Below are positions 1 through 9,114 of a DNA stretch of 64,000 nucleotides, piece by piece. The DNA is from UBA8106 sp964569695 (GTDB lineage: Bacteria; Acidobacteriota; Vicinamibacteria; Vicinamibacterales; UBA823). Position 1 is the first letter of the stretch. The number at the start of each line of letters is the position of its first letter. Where the stretch lies: the NCBI GenBank assembly GCA_964569695.1, contig CAZMUA010000011.1, positions 1-64,000 of the forward strand. The letters run 5' to 3'. A program made the position numbers and the translations under genes. Below the pieces are notes generated by a model, which saw only the letters and a list, made by a program, of their open reading frames with translations, ran no database searches and was not told the DNA's origin.

Positions 1-1125
1 ATGGCCGTCGAGGCACAACGTCCTATGTTTGACACGAACGAGATGGTCTTAAACATGGGGCCACAACATCCGAGTACTCATGGTGTGCTCCGAATCGTGC
101 TGCACCTGGATGGTGAGCGCGTGGCTGACTCAGATATTGTCATCGGTTATCTCCATCGCGGAATTGAAAAACTTTCCGAAAATCGAGACTGGACTCAAAT
201 TATTCTTCTCACTGATCGCATGGACTATGTGGCCGCAGCTTCGACGAATCTTGGATATTGTGAAACTGTCGAGAAGTTAATGTCCATCGAAGTGCCACGA
301 CGTGCGCGATACGTAAGAACAGCACTGAATGAATTGCAGCGTATAGCAAGCCACTGTTTGTGGTTAGGCACCCATGCTATGGATATCGGGGCTATGACCG
401 TGTTCCTATACGCGTTTAGGGAGCGTGAGCTGATTCTTGATCTGTTTGAAGAATACTGCGGTGCTCGGCTTACGTACAACTCACAGCGAATTGGCGGTCT
501 TCCTTTGGATGTTCCGCCAGGTTGGGATCGCAAGGTGCTAGAGTTCTGCAACATCATGGACTCAAAACTCGATGAGTACGAAACATTATTGACTCACAAC
601 AGAATTTGGCTCGAACGTACACGCGACATAGGTATCATTTCGGGTTCTGAAGCCGTAGCACTTGGAATGTGCGGTCCTGCACTTAGGGGATCCGGTGTAC
701 CTCGCGATGTTAGAAAGGACGAACCGTACGCAGCCTATGACGAGATGGAGTTTGATGTTCCGATCGGTGAGCGGGGTGATACCTATGATCGGTATTTGGT
801 CCGGTTGGAAGAATTCAGACAATCAACACGAATTATCCGGCAAGCTATTGAAGGACTACCCGAGGGTCCGTTTATAGGCAAGGTCCCCAGATTGATTAAG
901 CCGCCTGCCGGTGAAACATATCATGCAATTGAATCGCCAAAGGGTGAGATCGGGTTTTTCATCGTCAGCGATGGTCGGTCAACGAACCCATATCGTTTCA
1001 GGGTTCGATCGCCTTCGTTCTGTAATTTGCAGGCTTTGCCACGACTTATTCGTGGGCATTTAGTTGCAGATGTTGTTGCGCTTATCGGCTCGATTGACAT
1101 TGTGTTGGGAGAGGTAGATAGGTAG
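1..1125 (+). CDS. nuoD: NADH-quinone oxidoreductase subunit D
   Basis: This is the 49-kDa-type subunit of the peripheral arm of complex I, which helps form the quinone-binding site where electrons leave the N2 cluster. The signature GPQHPSTHG lies at residues 20-28, and the C-terminal end carries the conserved ESPKGE and RSPSF stretches followed by GSIDIVLGEVDR at the very end. Its 374 residues are slightly short of many NuoD proteins, but the N-terminus before GPQHPSTHG is about as long as in standalone NuoD. The ATG is the first base of the window, so upstream sequence cannot be checked and an earlier start is possible. nuoH follows after 37 bases, so it is the first visible gene of the nuo operon. 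Confidence 0.95.
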   Translation: MAVEAQRPMFDTNEMVLNMGPQHPSTHGVLRIVLHLDGERVADSDIVIGYLHRGIEKLSENRDWTQIILLTDRMDYVAAASTNLGYCETVEKLMSIEVPRRARYVRTALNELQRIASHCLWLGTHAMDIGAMTVFLYAFRERELILDLFEEYCGARLTYNSQRIGGLPLDVPPGWDRKVLEFCNIMDSKLDEYETLLTHNRIWLERTRDIGIISGSEAVALGMCGPALRGSGVPRDVRKDEPYAAYDEMEFDVPIGERGDTYDRYLVRLEEFRQSTRIIRQAIEGLPEGPFIGKVPRLIKPPAGETYHAIESPKGEIGFFIVSDGRSTNPYRFRVRSPSFCNLQALPRLIRGHLVADVVALIGSIDIVLGEVDR

Positions 1126-1162
1126 ATCTGTAGAATCTGGTGACACACCACAAGTCTGAAAT

Positions 1163-2182
1163 ATGGTCGACATTCTTGTCATCCCGCTTCTGAAAATCGT
1201 CATTCTTCTCAATGCTGTACTGGTGTCTGTTTCGTACATGACGCTACTCGAGCGTAAAGTCATTGCTTGGGTTCAATCAAGGCTTGGTCCGATGCGAGTT
1301 GGTCCAAGAGGAGTATTGCAACCTATTGCTGATGCGCTAAAGCTAATGATGAAGGAAGACATTACACCGGCTAAAGCTGACAAATGGGTGTTCACGCTCG
1401 CTCCCATGATGGTGCTTGTGCCTGCATTAATTGTTTTTGCTGTCATTCCATTCGGGCCCGAAGTGAATTTGTTTGGTCGTATGGAGCCGTTGTATATCAC
1501 AGACATTAATGTAGGCCTGCTTTACGTCGTTTCGGTGGCGTCGCTTGGTGTCTACGGAATTATCTTAGGTGGCTGGGCGTCTAACAGTAAGTATCCTTTG
1601 CTGGCGAGTTTGCGTGCTTCAGCGCAGCTTATTAGTTACGAAGTGGCCGTAACGATGACGCTAGTTAGCATGATTGTAACTGCTGGGACGTTGAGTATGG
1701 TGGGCATTGTAGAAGCGCAACGTGAATCCGGACTCTGGTTTCTATTTGTTCAGCCGGTTGCGTTCGTCTTATTTTTCATTGGTGGGCTTGCCGAAACCAA
1801 TCGTGCTCCATTTGACATGCCGGAAGCCGAACAAGAACTAACTGGTGGATTTCATACCGAATACAGTGGAATGCGGTTCGCTCTATTTTTCTTGGCTGAG
1901 TACGCGAACATGATTGTTATTTCTGCGGTCGCGACCACGCTGTTTATGGGGGGTTGGCTACGGCCGTTTCCTGCCGTTGAGGCACTTGGTTTTCTCGATC
2001 TAATCCCTTCCTGGATCTGGTTTATTGGCAAGACTTTTGCATTTTTATATGTCTTTCTCTGGATTCGTGCGACGCTACCTAGATACCGGTATGACCAATT
2101 GATGCGTTTGGGATGGAAAGTACTTATTCCTATTGCTATTGGAAATGTTGTGGTGAGTGGCGTTGTGAAGGTTTTGTTGTAA
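1163..2182 (+). CDS. nuoH: NADH-quinone oxidoreductase subunit H
   Basis: NuoH is the membrane subunit that links the quinone site of the peripheral arm to the proton-pumping membrane arm. The 339-residue protein has about eight hydrophobic segments. It shows the family signatures LLERKVIAWVQSRLGP near residues 29-44 and ETNRAPFDMPEAEQEL in the second half, the acidic loop next to the quinone chamber. nuoJ begins only 16 bases after its stop. In most bacteria nuoI, a two-[4Fe-4S] ferredoxin-like subunit, sits between nuoH and nuoJ; here there is no room for it. Confidence 0.96.
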   Translation: MVDILVIPLLKIVILLNAVLVSVSYMTLLERKVIAWVQSRLGPMRVGPRGVLQPIADALKLMMKEDITPAKADKWVFTLAPMMVLVPALIVFAVIPFGPEVNLFGRMEPLYITDINVGLLYVVSVASLGVYGIILGGWASNSKYPLLASLRASAQLISYEVAVTMTLVSMIVTAGTLSMVGIVEAQRESGLWFLFVQPVAFVLFFIGGLAETNRAPFDMPEAEQELTGGFHTEYSGMRFALFFLAEYANMIVISAVATTLFMGGWLRPFPAVEALGFLDLIPSWIWFIGKTFAFLYVFLWIRATLPRYRYDQLMRLGWKVLIPIAIGNVVVSGVVKVLL

Positions 2183-2198
2183 ACGGGTAAAGAAGATT

Positions 2199-2717
2199 AT
2201 GGGCGAAGCAATCGCGTTCTATGGATTATCTGCCTTCATTTTGGGTTTTGCCATTTTAGTGGTGACTACCCGTAACACTGTCCACAGTGTCCTGTACTTG
2301 GTGGCGAACTTCATGGTCGTAGCCATGCTGTACGTTTTGTTAAGTGCCGAGTTCCTCGCTGTGATTCAGGTACTGGTGTACGCCGGTGGCATCGTGGTGC
2401 TGTATTTGTTCGTCGTTATGCTCGTTAATTTAAAGCGGCAACCAGAAGTTTATGAAGATCCTCGTCGTTTAGCTCGAACTGGATTGCTTTTGTCTGGTGC
2501 GGTGCTGGCCGAGTTTGCTGCGATCATCGTTTACACCGCAGCTCGCCCATCGTCAGTTGCTGCGGTCAGTGATGCTGGGCTTGCTGGTGTTGGGGGAAAT
2601 GTAGAGCAAGTCGGCTGGATGCTCTATACGAACTACTTAATACCGTTTGAAGTTGCCTCGATTTTATTGTTGGTGGCGATGGTGGGTGCCATCGTTTTAG
2701 CAAAGAGAGAGTTGTAA
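2199..2717 (+). CDS. nuoJ: NADH-quinone oxidoreductase subunit J
   Basis: NuoJ is a small membrane subunit of complex I in the chain of polar residues through the membrane arm. The 172-residue sequence has five hydrophobic segments, with the conserved VLVYAGGIVVLYLFVVML stretch near residues 58-75 that forms the pi-bulge helix of the family. The last helix ends in VAMVGAIVLAKREL, a typical NuoJ terminus. The start is the first ATG after nuoH; nuoK follows. Confidence 0.95.
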   Translation: MGEAIAFYGLSAFILGFAILVVTTRNTVHSVLYLVANFMVVAMLYVLLSAEFLAVIQVLVYAGGIVVLYLFVVMLVNLKRQPEVYEDPRRLARTGLLLSGAVLAEFAAIIVYTAARPSSVAAVSDAGLAGVGGNVEQVGWMLYTNYLIPFEVASILLLVAMVGAIVLAKREL

Positions 2718-2775
2718 TGGTATTTGCTAGACAGGCTCACCTTATTCTCGGCGCCCTGACCATGTGAGTGGAAAC

Positions 2776-3084
2776 ATGTTAGAAATCACTACAGCTCACT
2801 ACTTGGTGTTATCGGCCGGCGTGTTCATGATTGGCGTGATCGGTGTCATGGTTCGCCGTAACATCATCATTATTTTCATGTCGATTGAATTAATGTTAAA
2901 CGCCGTCAATATTAATCTTGCGGCGTTTTCGTACCAGTTAGAGCATGTGGTCGGTCAAGTGTTTGCCGTGTTTGTTATAGCGGTGGCTGCTGCTGAGGCC
3001 GCTGTTGGTCTCGGAATAATTCTAGCGTTCTATCGAAACAAGGAAACGGTGAATATCGACGAAATGAATGTGATGCGATGGTAA
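2776..3084 (+). CDS. nuoK: NADH-quinone oxidoreductase subunit K
   Basis: NuoK is the smallest three-helix membrane subunit of complex I and contributes glutamates to the central proton path. The 102-residue protein has three hydrophobic helices, with the conserved SIELMLNAVN motif (glutamate in helix 2) and VAAAEAAVGLGI (glutamate in helix 3). I chose the ATG at 2776 because the protein then begins at the usual position before the first helix; an in-frame GTG at 2764 would add four residues (M-S-G-N). Confidence 0.94.
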   Translation: MLEITTAHYLVLSAGVFMIGVIGVMVRRNIIIIFMSIELMLNAVNINLAAFSYQLEHVVGQVFAVFVIAVAAAEAAVGLGIILAFYRNKETVNIDEMNVMRW

Positions 3085-3115
3085 CCATCGTATGTCACGG
3101 TTGGCGTGAGCAAAT

Positions 3116-5191
3116 ATGGATCTAATTTGGTTAATCCCCTTAATACCAGGAATCGGCGCGGCCATTAATGGCTTAGTTGGAATCCGACTGTTCAGTAAGG
3201 CACAGTCAGCAACTGTGGCTTGCGCATCAATGGGGATTGCGGCTGTCCTGTCTCTAATGGCGTTCGTGGATTTGTTGGGCCTTGAGGCGCGTGAACATGT
3301 CGTAGTCTTGGCGAATTGGATTCCCCCTATCCCATTGGCAACAGCTAATGGCATTGGAGCCTTCGAAGTTCCTTGGGCGTTTCGCTTAGATCCTTTGTCT
3401 GGCATGATGATTTTAATTGTGTCTGGCATTGGGTTTCTTATCCATATGTATTCCGTTTCCTATATGCATGAGGAACCGCGGGGTGCCTATGCAAGATATT
3501 TTTGTTACTTAAATTTGTTCTGCTTTTTCATGCTGACTCTGGTTCTTGGGTCAAACCTTTTAGTTATGTTTGTCGGCTGGGAAGGTGTCGGGCTGTGTTC
3601 CTATCTGCTTATTGGATTTTATTACGAAAAAAAGAGTGCGTCTGATGCTGGGAAGAAGGCTTTTCTGGTCAATCGGATTGGAGACTGGGGATTTGTATTA
3701 GCTATCTTTCTCATATTTTTCACATTCGGCACGGTCGATTTCAAAGCAGTGGCTAATATTGCAGCCGAGATGCCTATTGAAATCGCCCAGTTCGGCGTCT
3801 TGTCTATAATTTGCTTGCTGTTGTTCGTTGGTGCAACAGGCAAAAGCGCGCAGATTCCACTTTATGTTTGGTTACCCGATGCTATGGAGGGGCCCACTCC
3901 GGTATCGGCATTGATCCATGCGGCAACAATGGTTACGGCTGGCGTCTACATGGTCGCCCGAAATGCTGTTCTCTTTTCGCATGCACCCATGGTGATGGAA
4001 ATCGTGGCCGTTGTCGGTTTATTGACTGCGTTTGTTGCGGCGACAATTGGATTAGTTCAGTACGACATTAAACGGGTCTTAGCCTATTCGACCGTCTCGC
4101 AGTTGGGCTACATGTTTGTAGCCATGGGCGTTGGCGCGTATGCAGCGGGTGTATTTCATTTAATGACACACGCCTTCTTCAAAGCACTCTTGTTCCTTGG
4201 AAGCGGCTCGGTTATCCACGCAATGAATCACGAGCAGGATATGCGGCGCATGGGTGGCCTGAGAGCGTACATGCCGGTGACGTTTATAACAATGTTAATC
4301 GGTAGTTTAGCGATTGCCGGGATACCGCCGCTTGCAGGATTTTTTAGCAAAGACGAAATTTTATTTCGCACATTCCTTAGTAATCGGGTGTTTTGGGGAC
4401 TTGCCGTGTTGACGGCAGCCATGACGTCTTTTTATATGTTCCGGTTGATGTCCATGACGTTTTTCGGGAATTACCGCGGTCCGGCGTGGCAGACGGACAA
4501 TCACGAAAACGAAACATCAACGGATACCCATGGCGGTCATGGCTCCTGGCATGGACCACACGAGTCACCAAGAATGATGACCGTACCGTTAGCGATTTTG
4601 GCGATCGGAGCAATAGTCGCAGGCTTTGTGGGCATACCCGCAGCACTCGGTGGAAGCAATGCCATCGAACATTTTCTTGAACCAAGCGTGGCTGTAGCGA
4701 CTGCGGCACCAGCGGCTCACATGTCCCATGCTGGAGAATTGGGCTTGATGGCCTTGTCAGTGCTGATCTCGGTATGTGCGATTGGCTTGGCTTACCGATT
4801 TTATGTGCAGAGACCAGAATTGGCAGAGCGCATGCGAAACCAGTGGGCACGAGCACACCGTGTATTACTCAACAAATATTATGTCGACGAGTTCTACAAC
4901 GCCACAGCTGTTCGCGGTACGATGTTGAGTGCCAAAAAATTATGGCAATTTGATGCCCGCGTTGTTGACGGCGCAGTCAACCTGACTGGATGGTTCACAG
5001 TTTTCTCAGGCTGGTTGTCACATCTTTTCGATAAGTATGTTGTTGACGGACTGGTGAACTTTGTCGGTTGGAGTGCTTCGGAGTCCAGTTTTAGCGTGCG
5101 TCGTATACAAACTGGTCTAATTCAAAACTACGCGCTTGTGATGCTGTTGGGTGTTTTTGTTTTCGTTAGTGTGTATTTCATAGTGAGTTGA
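3116..5191 (+). CDS. nuoL: NADH-quinone oxidoreductase subunit L
   Basis: NuoL is the distal antiporter-like proton-pumping subunit of complex I. The 691-residue protein has the Proton_antipo core with HAATMVTAGVYM (the histidine and lysine region of the channel) and KRVLAYSTVSQLGYM. A long C-terminal part ends in a final transmembrane helix, as expected for the lateral amphipathic helix that braces the membrane arm. A histidine-rich loop lies near residues 460-480 between membrane segments. It is followed by nuoM after 51 bases. Confidence 0.96.
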   Translation: MDLIWLIPLIPGIGAAINGLVGIRLFSKAQSATVACASMGIAAVLSLMAFVDLLGLEAREHVVVLANWIPPIPLATANGIGAFEVPWAFRLDPLSGMMILIVSGIGFLIHMYSVSYMHEEPRGAYARYFCYLNLFCFFMLTLVLGSNLLVMFVGWEGVGLCSYLLIGFYYEKKSASDAGKKAFLVNRIGDWGFVLAIFLIFFTFGTVDFKAVANIAAEMPIEIAQFGVLSIICLLLFVGATGKSAQIPLYVWLPDAMEGPTPVSALIHAATMVTAGVYMVARNAVLFSHAPMVMEIVAVVGLLTAFVAATIGLVQYDIKRVLAYSTVSQLGYMFVAMGVGAYAAGVFHLMTHAFFKALLFLGSGSVIHAMNHEQDMRRMGGLRAYMPVTFITMLIGSLAIAGIPPLAGFFSKDEILFRTFLSNRVFWGLAVLTAAMTSFYMFRLMSMTFFGNYRGPAWQTDNHENETSTDTHGGHGSWHGPHESPRMMTVPLAILAIGAIVAGFVGIPAALGGSNAIEHFLEPSVAVATAAPAAHMSHAGELGLMALSVLISVCAIGLAYRFYVQRPELAERMRNQWARAHRVLLNKYYVDEFYNATAVRGTMLSAKKLWQFDARVVDGAVNLTGWFTVFSGWLSHLFDKYVVDGLVNFVGWSASESSFSVRRIQTGLIQNYALVMLLGVFVFVSVYFIVS

Positions 5192-5242
5192 CGTGGGTGC
5201 AATGGGATTGACGTACATAACCCTAATGCTACTGGTTGTTTT

Positions 5243-6925
5243 ATGAATATGAATAACGCTGCTGAATTTCCACTACTTTCACTTATTTTATTGGTGCCGC
5301 TTGTAGGCGCGATCATCTTGTTGTTTGTTGATCGCCGTCGTGACGATACGATTCGATGGATTGCTAACATCGTTGCGTCCTTGGGGTTCCTTGTCTCGTT
5401 GCCACTTTGGTTCTGGTACGACTCAGCAAATCCAGATTGGCAATTTGTCGAGCGGGTGCCGTGGATTCCATCAATTGGAGCTGAATATTTCCTGGGGGTT
5501 GATGGGTTCAGTTCGTTGCTCGTCTTGCTGACCACGCTGATGGGGATGATCGCGATCTTGTCATCCTGGACGGCGATCACTGAGCGGGTGAAGGAATACT
5601 ATATTTTTCTGCTTGTGTTGCAGACGGGCATGATCGGTGCATTCATCACTCTCGATTTTTTACTGTTTTTCTTGTTTTGGGAAGTGATGCTTGTTCCGAT
5701 GTATTTCTTGATTGGGATCTGGGGTAGCGACAACCGTTTGTATTCGGCTATCAAGTTTTTCCTGTACACACTTGTAGGCAGCGTTGTGATGTTGCTGGGT
5801 ATTCTGGCGGTTTATTTTTACCAGTACAGTGTGACCGGTGTTTACACGTTCGACGTTACTCAGTTCCATGAACTGAATATGCCGCTGGATCTGCAATGGT
5901 GGGTCTTTTTAGCGTTCTTTCTTGGCTTTGCTGTCAAAGTGCCCATGTTCCCGTTTCACACATGGCTACCAGATGCACATACTGATGCGCCGACAGCCGG
6001 CTCAGTCATTCTGGCAGCTGTCTTGTTAAAGATGGGGACGTACGGGTTTATTCGGTTTAGCCTTCCGATTTTGCCTGATGCCACCGTAAGCTTTGTACCG
6101 TTAATTGCCGGACTTTCTATCGTTGGCATTATTTATGGCGCCTTAGTCGCGCTCTCACAGAGTGACTGGAAGCGTTTAGTAGCTTACTCATCAGTTAGCC
6201 ATATGGGGCTGGTGATGCTGGGTATGTTTGCGTTAACTCCAGTGGGTATTACTGGCAGCATTGTTCAGCAAATCAACCATGGCATTTCAACCGGGGCACT
6301 TTTCTTAATCGTAGGAATTGTGTACGAACGTCGACATACGCGAGAAATTTCTGAGTATGGCGGATTATCGAAGACCATGCCAGTCTATGCGGCTGTGTTT
6401 CTAATCATGACGATGTCGTCGATTGGGTTACCAACGCTCAATGGATTCATTGGCGAAATCTTAATTTTGCAGGGCATCTTCGTGGTTAGCAAATGGTGGG
6501 CGGCGGTTGCTGCAACCGGAATTGTGCTGGGTGCCGCCTATATGCTGTGGCTGTACCAGCGAACGATGTTTGGCACGATCGATAATCCTAAGAATGAAGG
6601 ACTTGCTGACCTGAATGTGCGAGAACTAGCCACGTTCGTGCCGCTTATCATCTTGGCAGTGTGGATTGGGCTTTATCCTTCTCCTTTTTTGCGGCGCCTG
6701 GAAACGTCTGTTGAGCGTGTGATGACGCGGGTGAATGCGGATTACGCTCCACAGAATGTCATGGCGGTGTGCCAGGACGACCCCAACCATGGTGAGGAGC
6801 GACTGGCAAAAGAAAGCAAACGAGTGGATGGAGCAGGCGCAGAACCGTGCCTAGATGACAAGCTCACCAGCGAGCCAATTAACGGTTCCATGCTAAGTGG
6901 TGGTGCATTGGCAGGAGGTAACTGA
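5243..6925 (+). CDS. nuoM: NADH-quinone oxidoreductase subunit M
   Basis: NuoM is the middle antiporter-like proton-pumping subunit of complex I. The family signature FPFHTWLPDAHTDAPTAGS is present, and SDWKRLVAYSSVSHMGLVML marks the second half-channel. At 560 residues it is about 50 longer than E. coli NuoM. The extra length is a hydrophilic tail after the last helix, starting near residue 497 and rich in Asp, Glu, Lys and Gly. The stop lies three bases before the nuoN start. Confidence 0.95.
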   Translation: MNMNNAAEFPLLSLILLVPLVGAIILLFVDRRRDDTIRWIANIVASLGFLVSLPLWFWYDSANPDWQFVERVPWIPSIGAEYFLGVDGFSSLLVLLTTLMGMIAILSSWTAITERVKEYYIFLLVLQTGMIGAFITLDFLLFFLFWEVMLVPMYFLIGIWGSDNRLYSAIKFFLYTLVGSVVMLLGILAVYFYQYSVTGVYTFDVTQFHELNMPLDLQWWVFLAFFLGFAVKVPMFPFHTWLPDAHTDAPTAGSVILAAVLLKMGTYGFIRFSLPILPDATVSFVPLIAGLSIVGIIYGALVALSQSDWKRLVAYSSVSHMGLVMLGMFALTPVGITGSIVQQINHGISTGALFLIVGIVYERRHTREISEYGGLSKTMPVYAAVFLIMTMSSIGLPTLNGFIGEILILQGIFVVSKWWAAVAATGIVLGAAYMLWLYQRTMFGTIDNPKNEGLADLNVRELATFVPLIILAVWIGLYPSPFLRRLETSVERVMTRVNADYAPQNVMAVCQDDPNHGEERLAKESKRVDGAGAEPCLDDKLTSEPINGSMLSGGALAGGN

Positions 6926-6928
6926 AAC

Positions 6929-8404
6929 ATGCCAGCCGGCTTTTCGATCCAGGATTTTCAATACATCCTGCCCGAGATCGTGCTGACGGCCGGGGCATTA
7001 CTGCTGCTGGTCGTCGACCTGCTTACCTCTAGGCAACAGCAGCGTGTTCTTGGATGGTGCGCCCTCGCTGTTCTTGGAGCGACCGCACTTACCCTGCTTC
7101 CATTTTCTGGCGCAAATCTGGTTGTGTCACGTGGACTGTTGGCGATTGATGGCTTCGCGTTTTTCTTTAAACTAATTTTTCTCGGTTCTGCTGCGATCAC
7201 CATCTTAATGTCGTCGTCCTACCTGGAAGCAGAAGGACTCAAGGCCGGTGAGTACTATTTTCTAATCTTGTGTGCGACGCTCGGCATGATGTTTATGGCG
7301 AGCGGGATCGATTTAATCGCGATCTTTATTGGCCTGGAAACGATGGCAGTTGCATTTTATATCTTGGCCGGCTACGTGAAACCTAACCGTCGATCAAATG
7401 AAGCTGCTGTGAAGTATTTCTTGTTAGGCGCTTTTTCCTTGGGCCTTCTCCTTTACGGGATGTCCCTTCTTTATGGACTGTCCGGCACAACAAATTTAAG
7501 AGAATTGAGTGCTACGTTTGTGGCAGGTGAATCGGATGCTCTGCTGTTAGTTGCAATGATTTTAGTAATTGCGGGCATTGGCTTCAAAATTGCTGCAGTG
7601 CCATTTCATATGTGGGCGCCTGATGTATATGAAGGTGCCCCGACACCGGTTACCGCGTTTCTATCGGTGGGATCAAAAGCTGCGTCTTTTGCAATGTTGA
7701 TCCGAATCTTTTTCGAAGGATTACCCGGGTTAGTTGAGGAGTGGAGGCCCATCTTCTACGCCTTGGCGATTATTACGATGACCATGGGTAACATTGCGGC
7801 CATTACGCAAAGCAACATCAAGCGAATGCTCGCCTATTCGTCGATTGCTCACGCAGGTTACATATTGATTGGTGTTGTTGCGGGTACGCCAAGAGGTTTT
7901 ACAGCCATCTTTGTATACCTGATGGTCTATGTTTTCATGCAGTTAGGTGCCTTTGCTGTGGTGTCAATGTTGCGGCGCGAGAATGTAGCAGGTGATGAAC
8001 TTAAGGACTTAAGCGGCCTGTATTTTAGGTATCCGGTTGCAGCTTTTGCGATGCTGTTTTTCATGCTGTCGCTTGGTGGGATACCACCAACAGCCGGGTT
8101 TATGGGTAAATTTTGGCTGTTTAGTGCCGCGATTGAAAGTGGCTATGTTTGGCTGGCTGTCGTCGCAGTGGGGAACAGTGCCATATCGCTGTATTACTAC
8201 ATTCGTGTCATTGTTTACATGTGGATCAAGGAAGAGATTGCTGGGCCACCGATTAGAGTTAGCCCGGCGATGGTTGCCGCTTTAGTCATTACCTTGGTCG
8301 GCACGATCGTATTCGGGCTGTATCCGCGTCCACTTTTTGAGTTAGCGGCAGCGTCGACGCAGGTGATCCGTGAGCCTGTTATTGTCGGCTCTCTGTTTTA
8401 TTGA
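6929..8404 (+). CDS. nuoN: NADH-quinone oxidoreductase subunit N
   Basis: NuoN is the third antiporter-like proton-pumping subunit of complex I, the one nearest the peripheral arm. The 491-residue polytopic protein carries KIAAVPFHMWAPDVYEGAP, with the conserved channel lysine nearby, and KRMLAYSSIAHAGYILIG. It is the last nuo gene of the operon. The next gene, atpZ, begins 39 bases later on the same strand, and I see no terminator between them, so nuo and the Fo genes may be co-transcribed. Confidence 0.96.
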   Translation: MPAGFSIQDFQYILPEIVLTAGALLLLVVDLLTSRQQQRVLGWCALAVLGATALTLLPFSGANLVVSRGLLAIDGFAFFFKLIFLGSAAITILMSSSYLEAEGLKAGEYYFLILCATLGMMFMASGIDLIAIFIGLETMAVAFYILAGYVKPNRRSNEAAVKYFLLGAFSLGLLLYGMSLLYGLSGTTNLRELSATFVAGESDALLLVAMILVIAGIGFKIAAVPFHMWAPDVYEGAPTPVTAFLSVGSKAASFAMLIRIFFEGLPGLVEEWRPIFYALAIITMTMGNIAAITQSNIKRMLAYSSIAHAGYILIGVVAGTPRGFTAIFVYLMVYVFMQLGAFAVVSMLRRENVAGDELKDLSGLYFRYPVAAFAMLFFMLSLGGIPPTAGFMGKFWLFSAAIESGYVWLAVVAVGNSAISLYYYIRVIVYMWIKEEIAGPPIRVSPAMVAALVITLVGTIVFGLYPRPLFELAAASTQVIREPVIVGSLFY

Positions 8405-8443
8405 GTTGTTGCTTTACCGTCCCTCGAGTCTGGCGTACAGCAG

Positions 8444-8704
8444 ATGCTACGTCTCAGCCGAACGCGCTTGGGCACACTTCAAACAGTCGGGGCACTGAGT
8501 GCAGTCGGCCTTTCGTTTGTTCTGGCCGTGGTGATGGGAGCAGGATTCGGGTATTTACTTGATCGTTGGCTTGGTTCATCTCCGTGGTTTTTCCTGGTGT
8601 TCTTCTTTTTAGGTGTGACGGCTGGAGTCCTCAATGTCTTCAGGGTTTCGGAGAGCTTCTTGAATGATCGGCAAGGAGGCGGACCCGGCGCTGCGTCGAA
8701 TTGA
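8444..8704 (+). CDS. atpZ: AtpZ/AtpI-family Fo accessory protein
   Basis: This is a short two-helix membrane protein of the AtpZ type, found before atpI or atpB in many Fo operons and thought to help assembly or magnesium supply of the ATP synthase. The 86-residue sequence has two hydrophobic segments at about residues 19-40 and 46-66, with the family pattern GAGFGYLLDRWLG between them and FFFLGVTAGVLNVFR in the second helix. It overlaps the start of the next gene by 41 bases. Identification rests on pattern and position. Confidence 0.82.
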   Translation: MLRLSRTRLGTLQTVGALSAVGLSFVLAVVMGAGFGYLLDRWLGSSPWFFLVFFFLGVTAGVLNVFRVSESFLNDRQGGGPGAASN

Positions 8705-9098
8705 ACGGGATGCAATTGTTGCCTGCATTGGATTTGCAGCGATTGCATGGTTGGTTGCGGCTGATCGACTTGATGCAGTGATCGGAATTCTGGCGGGTGG
8801 GGCTGTGACTGGAGTCAGTTACAGCGTAATTAAGTTAGTTGTTGACGGTATGGTCTCCGCGCTTACTGGCGTGGGAGGACAGGCGCGAGGTGTTGAAAAT
8901 CCGACGAATCGTCGCGTGATAGCTACGGTGATGGCAAAATTCGTCCTACGGTATGCTTTACTCGGTTTGATCGGGTACGTTATGATTGCTCGTTTTCGCC
9001 TGCATGCGCTGGGATTATTTGTGGGTGCCTCCTGCGTGGTTTTCGCAATTGCACTCGAAAGCTTTCGGGTAGTTTGGAAAAGCAGGATGTCTTCGTAA
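8664..9098 (+). CDS. atpI: ATP synthase subunit I-like protein
   Basis: This 144-residue membrane protein has about four hydrophobic segments and a basic N-terminus, as in the ATP synthase I chain family that precedes atpB and assists c-ring assembly. Its start ATG at 8664 lies inside the end of atpZ, a 41-base overlap in another reading frame that suggests translational coupling. atpB starts 16 bases after its stop. Sequence conservation in this family is weak, so the call leans on size, topology and position. Confidence 0.75.
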   Translation: MIGKEADPALRRIERDAIVACIGFAAIAWLVAADRLDAVIGILAGGAVTGVSYSVIKLVVDGMVSALTGVGGQARGVENPTNRRVIATVMAKFVLRYALLGLIGYVMIARFRLHALGLFVGASCVVFAIALESFRVVWKSRMSS

Positions 9099-9114
9099 AG
9101 ACACTTACTACTAC

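Noticed and set aside
4377..4856. 159-residue frame antisense to nuoL
   Set aside because: Its sequence is low in recognisable structure and lies wholly over a well conserved gene.
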